64,000 bases of DNA from Chrysoporthe austroafricana (GCA_001051155.2 JYIP02000005.1:620001-684000); one strand, 5' to 3'; numbered from the stretch's first letter, positions 1 through 12,866 are shown. Made by a program: numbers and translations. The notes: generated by a model not told the origin, from the sequence alone.

Positions 1-392
1 AACCTGAGCAGCCATCCTGAGATCCTCGGCCCAGGCCCCCTCCCCCAGCGTCCAGGAGCAGGTACGACTTTCTGTGGTCGGCTTACGACAAGTACTCCCT
101 CCCTGAGCGTCCCTCCGTCCCAAGCCAAGGCGCCTCGCCTCCCTGCCCTCCCTCCTCCGGCCCAACAAGTCAGTCCCAAGACGACACGACACACCACCGC
201 GACCTGACCATCATCCCTCTTCCCTGCACCGAGCACCCTCCTCAGAGACTCGCGCACACCGGAGACCTCTTGCCCCTTGCTTCCTCCCTCTACTCCTACA
301 GCGAACAAGCTCGACACTCACTCAGCCAGACAAGCAGCTCTTCCTGCCTCTCGATATTCGTTACCACTCTCCTCCCTGCCCGCCACCTACTA

Positions 393-438
393 CTTCCTCC
401 TCCTCCTCCTCCTCCTCCTCCTCCTCCTCCTCCTCCTC
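393..438 (+). repeat. (TCC)n microsatellite in the desaturase 5' leader
   Basis: About fifteen consecutive TCC units lie 30 bp upstream of the FAD2 start codon, inside a pyrimidine-rich leader (roughly 100-465). Translated in frame it would give poly-Leu, but there is no ATG before it, so I read it as 5' UTR. Confidence 0.85.
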
Positions 439-465
439 TCCTGTATCGAAACCGTACCCGACAGC

Positions 466-2066
466 ATGGCATCAACAGCTGTCTCGGCCAGGGGCCACCC
501 GGCCATGAAGAGGACCATCACCTCGACCACCGTCGACTCCGAGTCGTCGCCGTCCACCGCCGCCGCCTCCCCCTCCGACTCGCCCCGCCCCTCCGCCTCC
601 TCGACCTCGCTCTCCTCCATGTCCTCCCTCGACGCCACCGGCGCGGCCAAGGTCTCCTACGGCCAGCTAGTCGACACGTACGGCAACACCTTCGAGGTCC
701 CCGACTACACCATCAAGGACATCCGCGACGCCATCCCCAAGCACTGCTTCGAGCGCGACGGCCTGCGGGGCATGGGCTATGTCCTCCGCGACATGGCCTG
801 CCTGGCCGCCACCTTCTACCTCTTCCACAACTTCGTCACTCCCGACGCCATCCCCTCCACCCCCGTGCGCGCCGCCCTCTGGGGCCTGTACACCTTCCTG
901 CAGGGCCTCTTCGGCACCGGCCTCTGGGTCCTCGCCCACGAGTGCGGCCACGGCGCCTTCTCCCCATCCAAGCTCTACAACAACGTCGTCGGCTGGGTCC
1001 TCCACTCCGCCCTCCTCGTCCCCTACTTCAGCTGGCAGATGTCCCACAGCAAGCACCACAAGGCCACCGGCCACATGGAGCGCGACATGGTCTTCGTCCC
1101 CCGTACCCGCGAGCAGCAGGCCACCCGCCTCGGCAAGTTCGTCCACGAGCTGTCCGAGCTGACCGAGGAGACCCCCCTCTACACCCTGGCCATGCTCCTC
1201 GGCCAGCAGCTGATCGGCTGGCCCAACTACCTCCTGACCAACGTCACCGGCCACAACTACCACGAGAGGCAGCGCGAGGGCCGCGGCAAGGGCAAGCACA
1301 ACGGCTTCGGCGGCGGCGTGAACCACTTCGACCCCCGCACGCCCCTGTTCGAGAACAAGGACGCCCACCTCGTCGTGCTTAGCGACATCGGTATCGGCTT
1401 GGCTGCCGCCGCCCTCGTCTATCTCGGCAACACTTTCGGGTGGTCCAACATGCTGGTCTGGTACTTCATTCCGTACCTCTGGGTCAACCACTGGCTCGGT
1501 GAGTCGTTGCTCCTTCTCTTCCTTCCCCCCTCCTCCGCGTGATGTCGTTCGATGGCGTGTCCGGTGTGTCTCCTTGCGATAAGGGCTGCCGCTGATCCTG
1601 TATATGTTTACCACCAGTCGCCATCACGTTCCTCCAGCACACCGACCCCACCCTGCCACACTACACCGGCGAGGAGTGGACCTTCGTCAAGGGTGCGGCC
1701 GCCACGATCGATCGTGAGTTCGGCTTCATCGGCCGCCACCTCCTCCACGGCATCATCGAGACCCACGTCCTGCACCACTACGTCAGCACGATCCCCTTCT
1801 ACCACGCCGACGAGGCCACCGAGGCCATCAAGCCCGTCATGGGCCGCCACTACCGGGCGGACGTCAGCGACGGCCCCATCGGCTTCATCAAGGCCATGTA
1901 CAAGAGCGCCCGCATGTGCCAATGGGTCGAGCCCAGCGCTGAGGCCGAGGGTCCCGGCAAGAACGTCCTGTTCTTCCGGAACCGCAACGGCCTGGGCACC
2001 AAGCCCGCCAAGCTGAGCCCGAGCGAGGGCCAGGCCAAGGCCGGCATGATCATCGGGGCAGACTAG
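466..2066 (+). CDS. FAD2: Delta-12-type (oleate) fatty acid desaturase, membrane-bound
   Basis: This 493-residue protein is a membrane desaturase of the endoplasmic reticulum type that inserts a double bond into oleoyl chains to make linoleate. Exons are 466-1498 and 1618-2066; the 119-nt intron is GTGAGT...CCAG and splits a Val codon. All three histidine boxes are visible: HECGH (about residue 158), HSKHH (194) and, in exon 2, HVLHH (394). Hydrophobic segments flank them. The ATG at 466 is preferred because the open frame further upstream has no ATG and consists of a TCC repeat. The length and the HECGH/HSKHH/HVLHH combination fit fungal delta-12 enzymes. Sequence alone does not exclude the closely related delta-15/omega-3 or bifunctional paralogues found in many Sordariomycetes. 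The N-terminal 60 residues are Ser/Pro/Thr-rich. The next gene on this strand starts 3.9 kb downstream. Confidence 0.92.
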
Positions 2067-3090
2067 AGGTCGTTCGGCAGCCTGGACGGGGCGCTGCGCG
2101 CATGTTGTTGAAGTCTTTGTTCTCTTTATTTCCTCGTTCTTCGATTCGATTTCGTCATGGCCTCTGCGTCAGCGGCTCGGGGTTTCCCTCTTTGGTTGTG
2201 TCCAGGAAGAAAAAAAAAGAGAAGGGTTCATCTGGCCATATGTGCTCGAGCATGGCAACTGGCCAGCACCACAAAAAAGGGGGAGACATCTTGTCTGCTT
2301 CAGATGGGCCCATCTGCATTGCGAGCGGGTTGCAAGCAAGCGGCTAGAGGGATAGAACTCGGAATGGCGCCTGTGATGAAATAGAGCTTAGAAGACGGGA
2401 GAGAGGGAAAGACAAAGAGGAGAGAGCGGGGACCAAAAAAAAAGCAATCAAGACGAATAGAGATTCTGTGAATATGATACCACTACCGTCCTACTTACCC
2501 TCGTGATGGAAGCGTGCATCGATCGTGTCTCGCCCCTCGCCGGGGGGCTATGCCACCGGGAGTGGAGCCAACATGGGCAGGCTGGATGCAAGCATGGACT
2601 GACAATCCGTCTGGAGCCCACACCAAGGTGAAGACGTCGAGGCGCCCAGCGTAGCAGTCGGCAGGGCGGGCGGAATACTGTCTGTATGTAGTAGACAAGT
2701 CGTCGTTCGGATGGTGCGGAGAGGACGGATCGAGGGCGGAGGGGAAGGATAAAAATACGGCAGCACGCGACGGATGGTTCGTCTCTGATGCCTGCCTGCC
2801 TACTCACCTACGCTACCTGGGCACGTGCTACATTATCATCCGTACCGGTAGCGCCGGCATGGTACGGTATAAGGGGGGATGGAGGAGGAGGAGGAGAAAG
2901 AAGGGGGGTTGGTGGCAGGCGGGCGGGCGACGGGGACCGTGGTGGGGCCTAGTATTACACGGTAGTAAGGGAATCTCGGATCGCCGGCCGAGTGATGAGG
3001 GGAACGCCCTGCTCTTGGAACCGAGATGTGATGTCTCTCTTTATTCCTATTGTTCGCGAGTCCGAGGCAGACCTAGTAAGCCGTTAACTA

Positions 3091-3091
<1 letters not shown>

Positions 3092-3128
<37 letters not shown>
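3092..3128. repeat. (TGC)n trinucleotide microsatellite
   Basis: Twelve perfect TGC units lie in intergenic DNA. One frame encodes poly-Ala, but the surrounding open frame shows no conserved features. Confidence 0.9.
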
Positions 3129-3129
<1 letters not shown>

Positions 3130-3376
3130 ACCTGGCTGGCGCAGGGCTGAAGTGGCGCGTCATCTCTGACCTTGTTCAGCCTTCCGACGTCTAATAGGTA
3201 ACCTTATCGTCCAGGTTACTGCCTGCCTGGTCTGTAAGTCCCGGGCGGGCCGTGGAGAGGAGTCGATATCCTGCGCGGGTGTTTGTGACCTGTTCACGGC
3301 CCTCGTGGAGGGGAGAAGCTCAGAAAGGACTGACTGGATAATGCCCTGGAGGCAGTCCTCATTTATTTTTTATTTA

Positions 3377-3397
3377 TTTTTTTTTTGGGGGGGGGGG
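3377..3397. repeat. T10/G11 homopolymer junction
   Basis: A run of ten T is followed directly by a run of eleven G. Such junctions are mutable and easily mis-sequenced. Confidence 0.85.
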
Positions 3398-4375
3398 TTT
3401 CGCGACTTGGCTTGCACTCTGGCATTCGGCCGCTGCCATAGGGCTTGGTAATTACTGTATTACTCAACTACATCAACCACACCGTCGTGTACGAAGAACA
3501 TGAGGTGCGCATCACAGCCCCGTCTCAAAGAACAACTCATATTCCCAGGCTTTCAATGTCTTGAGGGGCCACGAAGCGACGCCCAGCCTGCCATGCCTGC
3601 ATGCCTACCTGCTGGGCTCACGACGCGACCCGGCCGATGTGCACCCAGTGCTTCGATCCCCGGCAGATCGAACAGCCCCACCTCCACACCAAAAAAACTA
3701 AGACGGACTGTCTCTCTCTTTCTCTCTCAACCCCGTTAGACCGGGTTCTAGACGACTCGTGGTGGAACCCGTCAACCTACTAAATCCTGACTGTAAAAGT
3801 TGAGTTGGGCGCTTGGTCGCGAGATGAGGTGGACGACGCTGCGCTGTTCTCGTCGTGCCTGCTGGGCCTGCAGTACCAGGCGGGCGGGTACAGTACACCC
3901 TCACGAGCCCAGCCCAGTTTCCCATGCTGGTGGGTGGTGTACGCCGTCGAGACCCGGCCGGGAGGAGCGCCAGCTCCGCAGCAGCAGCAGCAGCAGCGGC
4001 CCGGGTTGCACGCCCGGCCGCTAGGCGAGGGCACGATGACGTTGTGGCTGTCGAGGACCTCCCTCTCCTTGCCTGCCTCGCTGGGAAATTCCCTCGTCTC
4101 TCTCTGCCCGCTGCCACGCTCGAGAGGCATCTCTGGTCAGTCGGTGGTGGACTGAAGCAGGGCGGCATCATCTGACGAGAACAAGGACAACATCGACAAG
4201 GCCTCGTCCAGATATCTACTGGGCAGGTCGCCTCATGCGTGCATGGGATGGATGGCACGGGCGTGCATTGGCCATGGTACAAACTGGGTAGTCGCGGCTA
4301 CGAGCTGCCGGATCAGCGAGGAGGAGCCGGAGGAGCCTTTCCTGTTCCTGACGGGGAGCTTTGGGAGCTCACACA

Positions 4376-4410
4376 CCTCACCTCACCTCACCTCACCTCA
4401 CCTCACCTCA
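4376..4410. repeat. (CCTCA)7 pentanucleotide tandem repeat
   Basis: Seven perfect copies of CCTCA lie in the intergenic region upstream of GDB1. Confidence 0.92.
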
Positions 4411-5960
4411 GCCTGCCATGCCAGTCCAGATCCTATCCATTCACACAATACGCATCTCCCAGCACCAACACCACCACCACCACCATCACTACCACCACAC
4501 CCGGCTGCAGCCGCGTCGCAGAGGTCGGGGCCTGCAGTAGCCCCCATCCCTTCTCCATGTTTAGAGCCGGACCAGCGCTGCGGATGCGTTGGCGTCGGGC
4601 CTTGGTTGGCCTGGCCTGGCCCGGCCTGGCCTGCACGCTAGCTCGAGGAATATCCAAGGAGTCAAAAAGTCCAGCCCCAGCCCCAGCAGCCCCAGCAGCT
4701 CCAGGACCAGGGGAACCAAGCTTGTCACTAACCTGTGTGAGTGTGCCTGTGCTCCATTTTATTCCTGTCGTTAGAGGAAGAAGCCGCTAAAGATGGTACG
4801 GATCCTGGGCAACCCATCGTCATCGTCATCATGCAGCCACCAGATCACAGCTGTCAATGTCATGTCAGCCTGAGGTGTCTCTCGTCCTCCAGGAGCGCAT
4901 TCTCTGTCGCGTCTCTGCTTACCCTGCTTCCCTACATAGCTACAGCCCTCCTTGGCGGTGCACTAATGAGTATCACCGGCGGGAACAGCCATCTCGACCT
5001 CTGCTGCCGGTACCAGGGGGGGCAGCGACGGCGAGGTGAGGTGGCCGCGGGCTAGGCCTGTAGCCTGTATGGTTGGTCCTTCCGCAGGTCGCGGCCACGA
5101 TGGCCTCCTTCTCATCATGCAGTCCTCTCTCCATCGTCGTCATCACGATCCCGCCGTGTCTCGTACACCGTTCCTCCCCTCCCCTTCCCCTCCCCCCGTC
5201 CGCCCCCATCCCGACACTACTATGGTGGTACTTTGTACGGAGCACTACGTCTCCCACTCCTGCCATGGCCACCGCCATGGCCAGGCGTCCTTCCTCGCTG
5301 GCGCACCTACTATCTACCTAGCGCCCGCGAGGCTTCCAGGTGTAGAGCATGGAAGCTCGTCCTCCCGTCCCGGCATCCTGGGCCCGGCGTCAGAAGCCTC
5401 ATCAAAGTAGAGTGCCTCTTGATCGTTTTTCTTCTTTTTTTTTTTTTTCTCTTCTTCTTCTTCTCCCATCATCCTTTCCCTCCGGCTTGTCCGTCTTAGA
5501 TCCCTCTTCCACCTCTTCCTCGCCTGGCACCAACTCGCCCGCTCGCCCACTCGCCCACTCGCCCACCCGCCTGCTCGTTTCGATACCTAAGGTCGTGCGG
5601 TCTGCGCTGCCTGTGTATGTACGGCCAGGACTTACACGGCCCCGTCAGTAGCATCGTCTCCCGCCCTGTGCACCGCGTATCTCTCTCTCTCTCTCCTGGT
5701 CTCATCAGAGGAGGCCCGGATAAGTCGTAGGACCTCCGCCAGGCCTGCTCCAGCTCACCTGCACCACAATCGCCGATCTACTGCCCTCCAGCCTCCACAA
5801 CCCGTCCTACGACAGCTCATCATCCCCTGCCCTGCCTGCCACCTGGTGCCTCTGCCCCTCCTTGAAACACGTGCATGCGCAGCCCCCCAGGCGACCCAGC
5901 GCAAGCTCCCCAAAGCTCCAGCCCGCCGCGGGGCAGCTGTCTGACTTCTGCCTCGTCAAC

Positions 5961-8900
5961 ATGATACCGAAAACGATGGTGTCCAACGAGGTTTACCTGC
6001 TGCCGCTCAACGACGACGGCTCGCCCGACGTCGCCGGCCAATATGTCTACATCGCCCCCAAGACCCACGAGCCCGTCACTATCCGCTTCACCATCGAGGG
6101 CACCTCGAGCATATGCCGCCATGGGAGCCTGTGGGTCAACATTCCGGACTACGGCCAGGAGTTCCAGAGGCACAAGTTCAGAGAGTTCCCGTATGTAACC
6201 TCTCTCCCTCTCTCACCCCTCTCTCACGATCTCTCACGCACACACACTCTCTCTATACGAGATGGTCCCGATTCGATCGATCCCTCCTGGCTGTCTCTGA
6301 CCTCTCTCTCCGTCCTCTAGCCTGGTGCCCAACTTCACGCGCGACATAGAGATCTCTGTCCCTGTGTACCTGCCTGGGCCCTACACGTACTATGTCACCT
6401 ATGCAGCCCTGCCGGAGCTGTCCGAAGGGCTCAAGGAGGACGCTGCGGGCGAGGACAAGAAGCAGTCACCCTTCTTCTACATTGATGTCGCGCCCCGGCT
6501 GAGCCTGGACGGCTCACCTCTGCCCCTGCCGGCCCTCTCCGTCTTCTCCATCATCAGCAAGTTCATGGGCAGGTACCCCCAGGACTGGGAGAGGCATCTG
6601 GCCGGCATCAGCGACCGGGGCTACAACATGATTCACTTCACCCCTCTGCAGATCCGCGGAGAGTCCAACTCGCCGTATAGTCTCTATGACCAGCTCGGCT
6701 GGGACCCGGCGTGCTTTCCCGCCGGCGAGGAGGACGTCAAGAAGCTGGTGGACAGCCTGGAGCAGAACCACTCGCTTCTGAGCCTCACGGACATCGTCCT
6801 CAACCACACCGCCAACAACACGGACTGGCTCCTGGAGCATCCCGATGCCGGCTACAACCTGACTACCGCCCCCTGGCTCGAGTCCGCCTACCTGCTCGAC
6901 ACCAAGCTGCTCGAGCTCGGCTACAAGCTGGACAAGCTCGGCCTGCCCACTGACATCAAGTCGGAGGATGACCTCGTCAAGATCATGGGCGCGGTACGGG
7001 ATGTTATCAGCGAGATCCGGCTCTGGGAGTACTATGTGCTCGACGTCGACCGAGACGCAGATGCCGGTATCGAGGCTTGGGCCGGCGGGCGTGCCGAGCA
7101 GGCCGCCCTCGACCTACCGCACGGGACGGTGGAGGAGCAGGCAGCCCTCCTGCGCTCGGGGCTTGCAGGCGTAGATCGCATGGGCGAGCGCTTCCGGCGC
7201 AAGGTCAGGCCAGAGGTTGGCGCCGCCTATGTCACGGCCCTCGTCGGTAAATTCGACTCCGCTACGGATGAGCAGAAGGCGGATGCTCGTGCGAAGCTGG
7301 CAGCCGGACTGGACGTTGTCAACGTCGAGTACTACAAGGAATACGACGCCGAGTCTGCCGTGATCCTCGACCAGCTGTTCAACCGCATCAAGTACTGCCG
7401 TCTGGACGAGCACGGCCCCAAAATGGGTATCATCGGCGCTGATAGCCCCCTGATCGAGTCGTATTTCACGCGCCTGCCATCTAACGAAAAGACGGCAAAG
7501 CACAAGAAGGAAGATCTTGCCCTTGTGAACAACGGCTGGGTCTGGGGCGGCAACGCCCTGGTCGACAATGCTGGCCCCGAGTCCAGGGTGTACCTGCGCC
7601 GCGAGGTCATTGTCTGGGGTGACTGCGTCAAGCTGAGGTACGGAAAGGCACCGGAAGACAGCCCGTTCCTCTGGGAGCACATGACCAAGTACGCTCGCAT
7701 GCTGGCGAAATACTTTGCTGGCTTCCGTATCGACAACTGTCACTCAACGCCTATCCATGTCGCTGAGCACATTCTCGACGAGGCTCGGCGGATCCGGCCC
7801 GACCTGTACGTCGTCGCTGAGCTCTTCTCCGGGTCTGAGGAGATGGACTACGTCTTCGTGAAGAGGCTGGGTCTGAGCTCCCTCATCCGTGAGGCCATGC
7901 AGGCCTGGAGCACTGGCGAGCTCAGCCGCCTGGTCCACCGTCATGGCGGCCGCCCCATTGGTAGCTTCGAGGTGGACGAGATCTCCAAGGGCGACAGCAG
8001 GTCTCCCGGGTCGCCGCCGAGGTCGCCGACGGGACAGAACGGTTCGCTCCAGAATGGGGATGACTCCATGACGAGGGAGCTCGTCCGCCGGATCAAGCCC
8101 GTGCCCGTCCAGGCCCTGTTCATGGACTGCACGCATGACAACGAGACGCCGGCCCAGAAGCGGGACGCCCGTGACACGCTCCCGAATGCAGCACTGGTCA
8201 ACATGTGTGCCAGCGCCACCGGCAGCGTTATGGGCTACGACGAGATCTACCCGAAGCTCATCGACCTGGTGGGCGAGACCAGGCTGTACACGTCCGAGTC
8301 TTCGAACGGCAAGGAGATCAAGATAGGTGGCGGCAAGAATGGCATCGGCGGCGTCAAGAAACTCCTGAACCAGATCCACACGCTGATGGGCAAAGATGGC
8401 TATGACGAGACCCACATCCATCATGAGGACCAGTACATCACTGTTCATAGGGTGCACCCAGAGTCTCGCAAGGGTTATTTCCTCATCGCCCATACTGCAT
8501 TCCCAGGGTATGGCAACGGCAACGGTGCCTTCAACCCGGTCCACCTCACTGGCACGAAGGTTCGGCATCTAGGCTCCTGGATGCTCGAAGTCGACACTTC
8601 TGAGGAGGCGAAGAAGGAGGTACTGGAAGACAAGACATCGCTACGCGGGCTACCGAGTCGCGTCATCGATCTTCCGGGCGTCCGCATCGACGTCAAGGGG
8701 GAAGATACCACGATTACTGTCCGTGACAAATTCCCACCGGGAAGCATCGCCCTCTTCGAGACCTGGATCCCCGCGGCCGAGCACTCGTCGGGCCTTGATA
8801 CCTTTGTCACATCGGGAGCCAAGGAGGCATTCGCAGATCTAGATCTGATCGACCTGAACTTCCTCCTGTACCGCTGTGAGGCGGAAGAGCGCGATGCTAG

Positions 8901-10857
8901 TGACGGGCGTGACGGCGTCTACGACATCCCTGGTTACGGAAAGCTGGTCTATGCCGGCCTACAGGGGTGGTGGAGCATCCTGAAAGACGTGATCCGAGAC
9001 AACAACCTCGCTCACCCCCTCTGCCAGAACCTCCGTGATGGCCAGTGGGCCTTGGACTACATCATTGGCCGTCTCGAACGTGCGTCCAAGGGCGACCGCT
9101 ATCCTCGCATCGGAAAGCCGACCATGTGGCTGCAGGAGCGGTTCGATGCGGTCCGTAAGATCCCCAGCTTCCTCCTGCCCCGCTACTTTGGCCTGGTCAT
9201 GCGTGCCGCATACATGGCGGCGTGGGACCGCGGTATCTCGTTGATGAACGAGAACGTGCAGAAGGGCCAGTGGTTCCTGCAGAGCCTTGCCATGGTCAGC
9301 GTGCAGGAGCAGGGCATCGTCAAGTCGGGCTCGCTGTATCCCAAGACTCTGGTCCCGTCGCTGGCCGCAGGCCTGCCTCACTTTGCGGTGGAATGGGCCC
9401 GTTGCTGGGGGCGCGATGTGTTCATCTCTCTGCGAGGTCTTCTTCTCGGGACCGGCCGGTTCGAGGAGGCCAAGGAGCACATCAAGGCGTTCGCGAGCGT
9501 CTTGAAGCACGGCATGATCCCCAACCTCCTCGCCTCTGGCAACACGCCTCGCTACAACTCGCGCGACTCGATCTGGTTCTTCCTGCAGTGCATCCAGGAC
9601 TACACCAAGCTGGCGCCCAACGGGCTGGAGATCCTCCAAGAGAAGACGAAGCGTCGTTTCCTGCCGTACGACGATACCTGGTTTCCCGCTGACGACTCGC
9701 GGGCCTACTCGACGGAGAGCACTATCGAGGACGTCATCCAGGAGGCCCTCCAGCGCCACGCGGAGGGCATGTCGTTCCGCGAGGCCAACGCCGGCCCGCA
9801 GATTGACTCCCAGATGAGAGACGAGGGCTTCAACCTCGAGATCCACGTGGACTGGAGCAACGGCTTCATCTTCGGCGGCAACCAGTTCAACTGCGGCACC
9901 TGGATGGACAAGATGGGAGAGAGCGAGCGCGCGGGCTCCAAGGGCATCCCGGGCACGCCGCGCGACGGCGCGGCCGTGGAGATCACCGGCCTGCTGTACA
10001 GCACCCTCCACTGGGTGCAGGAGCTCTCCAGCCAGGGCAAGTTCAAGTACAGCAGCGTCACCAAGGCCGACAAGTCGGCCATCAGCTTCCAGGCGTGGGC
10101 GGACCTGATCAAGGCCAACTTCGAGCGGTGCTACTACGTGCCCCTGTCGGCGGAGGACGACAAGAACCACGACGTCAACACCAGCATCGTCAACCGGCGC
10201 GGCATCTACAAGGACCTGTACAGGTCGGGCAAGGAGTACGAGGACTACCAGCTCCGGCCCAACTTCCCCATCAGCATGACGGTCGCGCCGGCCTTGTTCG
10301 ACGCGCGGCACGCCATCGACGCGCTCGTCCTCACGGACAAGGTCCTCCGCGGGCCGACGGGCATGGCGACGCTCGACCCGGCGGACCTCAACTACCGGCC
10401 GTACTACATCAACTCGGAGGACAGCGAGGACTTCGCGACGTCCAAGGGCCGCAACTACCACCAGGGCCCCGAGTGGCTCTGGCCGACGGGCTTCTTCCTG
10501 CGGGCGCTGCTCAAGTTCGACCTGGCGCGCCGCGACCCGGCCGACCGCGAGGGCCGCACCGAGGCCTTCCAGCAGGTCACCAAGCGGCTCATGGGCTGCA
10601 AGAAGATGATCCGCGAGTCCCCCTGGGCCGGCCTGGCGGAGCTGACCCAGAAGGACGGGGCCTTCTGCGGCGACTCGGTGAGTTTGAACCCCTTTCTGTC
10701 TCTCTCTCTCTTGTATCTTACCCGACGGGTTTTCCTCCCGCCGTTAGATTCTAGTAATTTGCTTGCTGACAACAACCTCCTACAGTGCCCCACACAGGCG
10801 TGGTCGGCGGGCTGCCTGATCGATCTTTACATGGACGCCGCCGAGTATCAGGCCTGA
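5961..10857 (+). CDS. GDB1: Glycogen debranching enzyme (4-alpha-glucanotransferase / amylo-1,6-glucosidase)
   Basis: This bifunctional cytosolic enzyme removes branch points from glycogen. It first moves a short glucan from the branch stub, then hydrolyses the remaining alpha-1,6 glucose. Exons are 5961-6190, 6321-10677 and 10786-10857 (1552 residues, normal for fungal GDB1). The N-terminal glucanotransferase half shows GH13-like motifs: DIVLNH (about residue 234), GFRIDNCHSTP with the candidate nucleophile Asp (about 548), VAELFSG with Glu (about 577) and MDCTHDNETP (about 680). The C-terminal glucosidase half carries WGRDVF (about 1105) and a WSNGFIFGGNQ block (about 1254). Start: ATG 5961 is the first in-frame ATG of the open region and has A at -3; ATG 5976 (MVSNEVYLLPL) is an equally good alternative. 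A Ser/Pro/Gly-rich insert near residue 635 is probably a disordered loop. The last intron is a multiple of three without a stop (see findings). Confidence 0.95.
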
Positions 10858-12160
10858 GATGAGCAGAGAGGGAGGAGGCGGCCTTGGTGATAGGGGGTGG
10901 TATTCTGCATCTTGTAGGAGTTTTTGTTGCCAGGGCACATGAATGAAGACAGAGCATGCATACACACATACATACATACATATATACACATATGTAGCTT
11001 CCCTGTCCTCGGCTGGCGTCAGAATGACGACAAAGAGGAGTAAAAAGAAAAAGGAAAAAGCGCGATACGACAGGAAGAAAAACTGGGACTAGAGAGAGAT
11101 ACAGCCACAAGCGTGTCACCTACGAGTAGTGATGAATGAGAATGTCTAAGTCTGCTCTCCATCACCCCCCTCGGACCATCGACGTAGTCATTGTGTATAT
11201 ATATGTATATATATATGTACACCCGGAGTATTCCTGCGCGACTGGTCTCATCATCCTCTCCAGCACAAGAGGTGTCTTTCTTTCTTTCTTTTCCCCCCTA
11301 ACTCGGTGCGTTGCTAACCAGCGAGAAGCAGGGAGGGGGGGATTCATCTTCATATCCTCACCTCCACAATCCCGCAATGAAGTCGCGGCATCACATCATG
11401 CCCTGGATCCACTCACGTCTCGATCATACCGGGTCCTGAATACGTACTCAGTACGTCTACGTCTGGGCCAGCCTAGAGGCGCCTGCTGGTGCGGAAAAGC
11501 CGATACAGGTCAGATGGCACAGTCCTCTTGTTTCCTTGTTTTTTTTGTTTTTTCTTTTGCTTTCAGATTTCGGTTCCAAAAAAAAAGATAATAAGGGTTC
11601 GTCCGGCCGGTATGAGAGATGCTATATAGTACTTTAGAAATTAAGAAAAAAACAAAAACAAAAAAACAATATCAAGGGAGACAGGGTCGGAGGAAACAAC
11701 CCTCCTCTGGCTCTCAAAAGATCGGAAGAGGGAGATACCGATCCTGTGAGGACATGCCGCGCCGCGCCGGCCTTGGACCTTGCTCTGGAAACCGCCTCCC
11801 CTCCTTTCCCAACCCAATCCCTGGAATAACAGCAGACGCCAGGCGTAGAAGCCGAGATGGTAGTAGTATAGAACACAACGCCGACAAACCCATTCGAAAC
11901 TTTTTGAATCCCCTGCTTGGCCCCGTCATCTTCGTGAAAAGGGAAAAAAAAATTAAAATTCTCGCCGCTGGTCCTGGACCTCTCGGGCCGTCCAGCAGCG
12001 TCCTCATGCTCCGGCCATGACCACCACCCCTGGAGTCGGTACTCATTAAAACATTCGTCTGTGGGTATCCCTTCTTGTTTTCTTTCTTTCTTTTTTTGTT
12101 CTTTTTTTGTCGTTTCTGCCCCCCTTTTTCCACACGTCGGGGGGGAAGGACGCCCTGTCC
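10858..12160. other. Convergent intergenic region between GDB1 and a minus-strand membrane-protein gene
   Basis: This region should contain the 3' UTRs of both flanking genes. It shows (CATA)n/(TATA)n-like runs at 10965-10992 and 11194-11220, A-rich tracts near 11575-11670 and T-rich tracts near 12075-12115. No coding region is supported. Confidence 0.55.
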
Positions 12161-12866
12161 TCATGACCTCCCCGTGAGGTTCCACTTCCTCTTGGGCGGC
12201 TTCTCGTTGTCGGGCATGAAGGCGCCCGGGCGGGCGGCGTGCACGGAGCCGGAGCGGTTGGGGGTGCCGGCGCCGCCGTAGGGGTTCTGGCCGGAGCCGG
12301 TGCGGGCAGCGAGGTTCTTGCCGAGGGCGTACTGGCGGTCCTTCTTGCGCAGGTAGTGGCGCCGCCAGAAGGCGGCGCCGGTCCAGATGCCGGCGATGCC
12401 GACGACCATGACGACGATGAAGATGACCCACTGCCAGTGGGACGAGAGCCTGTTCTGCGGGGTCAGCGAGCTGTCCGAGGGGGGTGGGGTGGGTTGGGTT
12501 GGGTTGCGACGGACCAGGTGCCGCCGCCGGAGCTGGACTTGGAGCTCGAGGCTGCGGAGGAGGAGCTGGCGGAGGAGGAGGTGGTGGAGCCGGCCTCGAG
12601 GGCCTGGACGCTCTTGCACATGCTCTGGTACCAGCTGGTGATGCTGTCATAGCCGCTAGGGTCGGCGGTGCAGGCGTCGTCGCAGGGCCCGGCGGTGGTG
12701 GTGGAGAAGGCGGTCAGGCGGGCGTCGGAGCAGAAGCACTCCTCGTAGACGACGGAGGTGGTGGAGGCGACCACGGGGGGCACGCAGGCGCCATTGACAT
12801 CGTAGAGGGGCCCGCAGGAGGAGGCGCAGGCGGGGAGGCTGGCGAAGGGGACGATGGTCGTCGACG
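12161..12866 (-). CDS. Single-pass membrane protein with Cys-containing ectodomain (5' exon not resolved)
   Basis: I do not recognise a named family. Two exons are supported: 12866-12515 and 12470-12161, joined by a very short 44-nt intron (GTCCGT...GACAG) that keeps frame. The encoded part begins with a secreted-type region containing at least eight Cys (CASSCGPLYD, then CFC, CDDAC and a final Cys), followed by a Ser-rich stalk. One membrane helix (WVIFIVVMVVGIAGIW) leads to a basic cytoplasmic tail with RRHYLRKK. The acceptor CACAG|CG at 12867 implies an upstream exon with a signal peptide. The intron contains a 53-bp GA tract. No ATG in a suitable context followed by a hydrophobic segment could be joined: the only ATGs within 650 bp upstream on this strand (13048 and 13036) give no signal peptide. 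The start is therefore left open. Fungal plasma-membrane proteins with this stalk-helix-tail layout are common; the function is unknown. Confidence 0.6.

Larger units (their letters stand above)
2067..5960. other. Intergenic 3.9 kb, repeat-rich, no gene supported
   Basis: Many overlapping open frames occur on both strands, but they are low-complexity and none resembles a protein family. The tract holds a (TGC)n run at 3092-3128, a T10/G11 homopolymer junction at 3377-3397, seven copies of CCTCA at 4376-4410, GGCCT/GGCCC-type repeats near 4600-4640, and a C/T-rich stretch of about 250 bp just before GDB1. The right-hand part must contain the GDB1 promoter and 5' leader; a leader intron or a non-coding transcript is possible but not visible. 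Confidence 0.6.

Noticed and set aside
667..1614. Long minus-strand open frame (315 codons) opposite the desaturase
   Set aside because: It mirrors the GC-rich third positions of the real gene, is low complexity, and spans the desaturase intron.
5862..5960. Upstream extension of GDB1
   Set aside because: The open frame begins at TTG and contains no ATG before 5961; the extra residues do not resemble the family N-terminus.
8959..10461. 500-codon minus-strand open frame within GDB1
   Set aside because: Antisense shadow of a strongly codon-biased gene; Arg/Val/Leu-rich with no domain.
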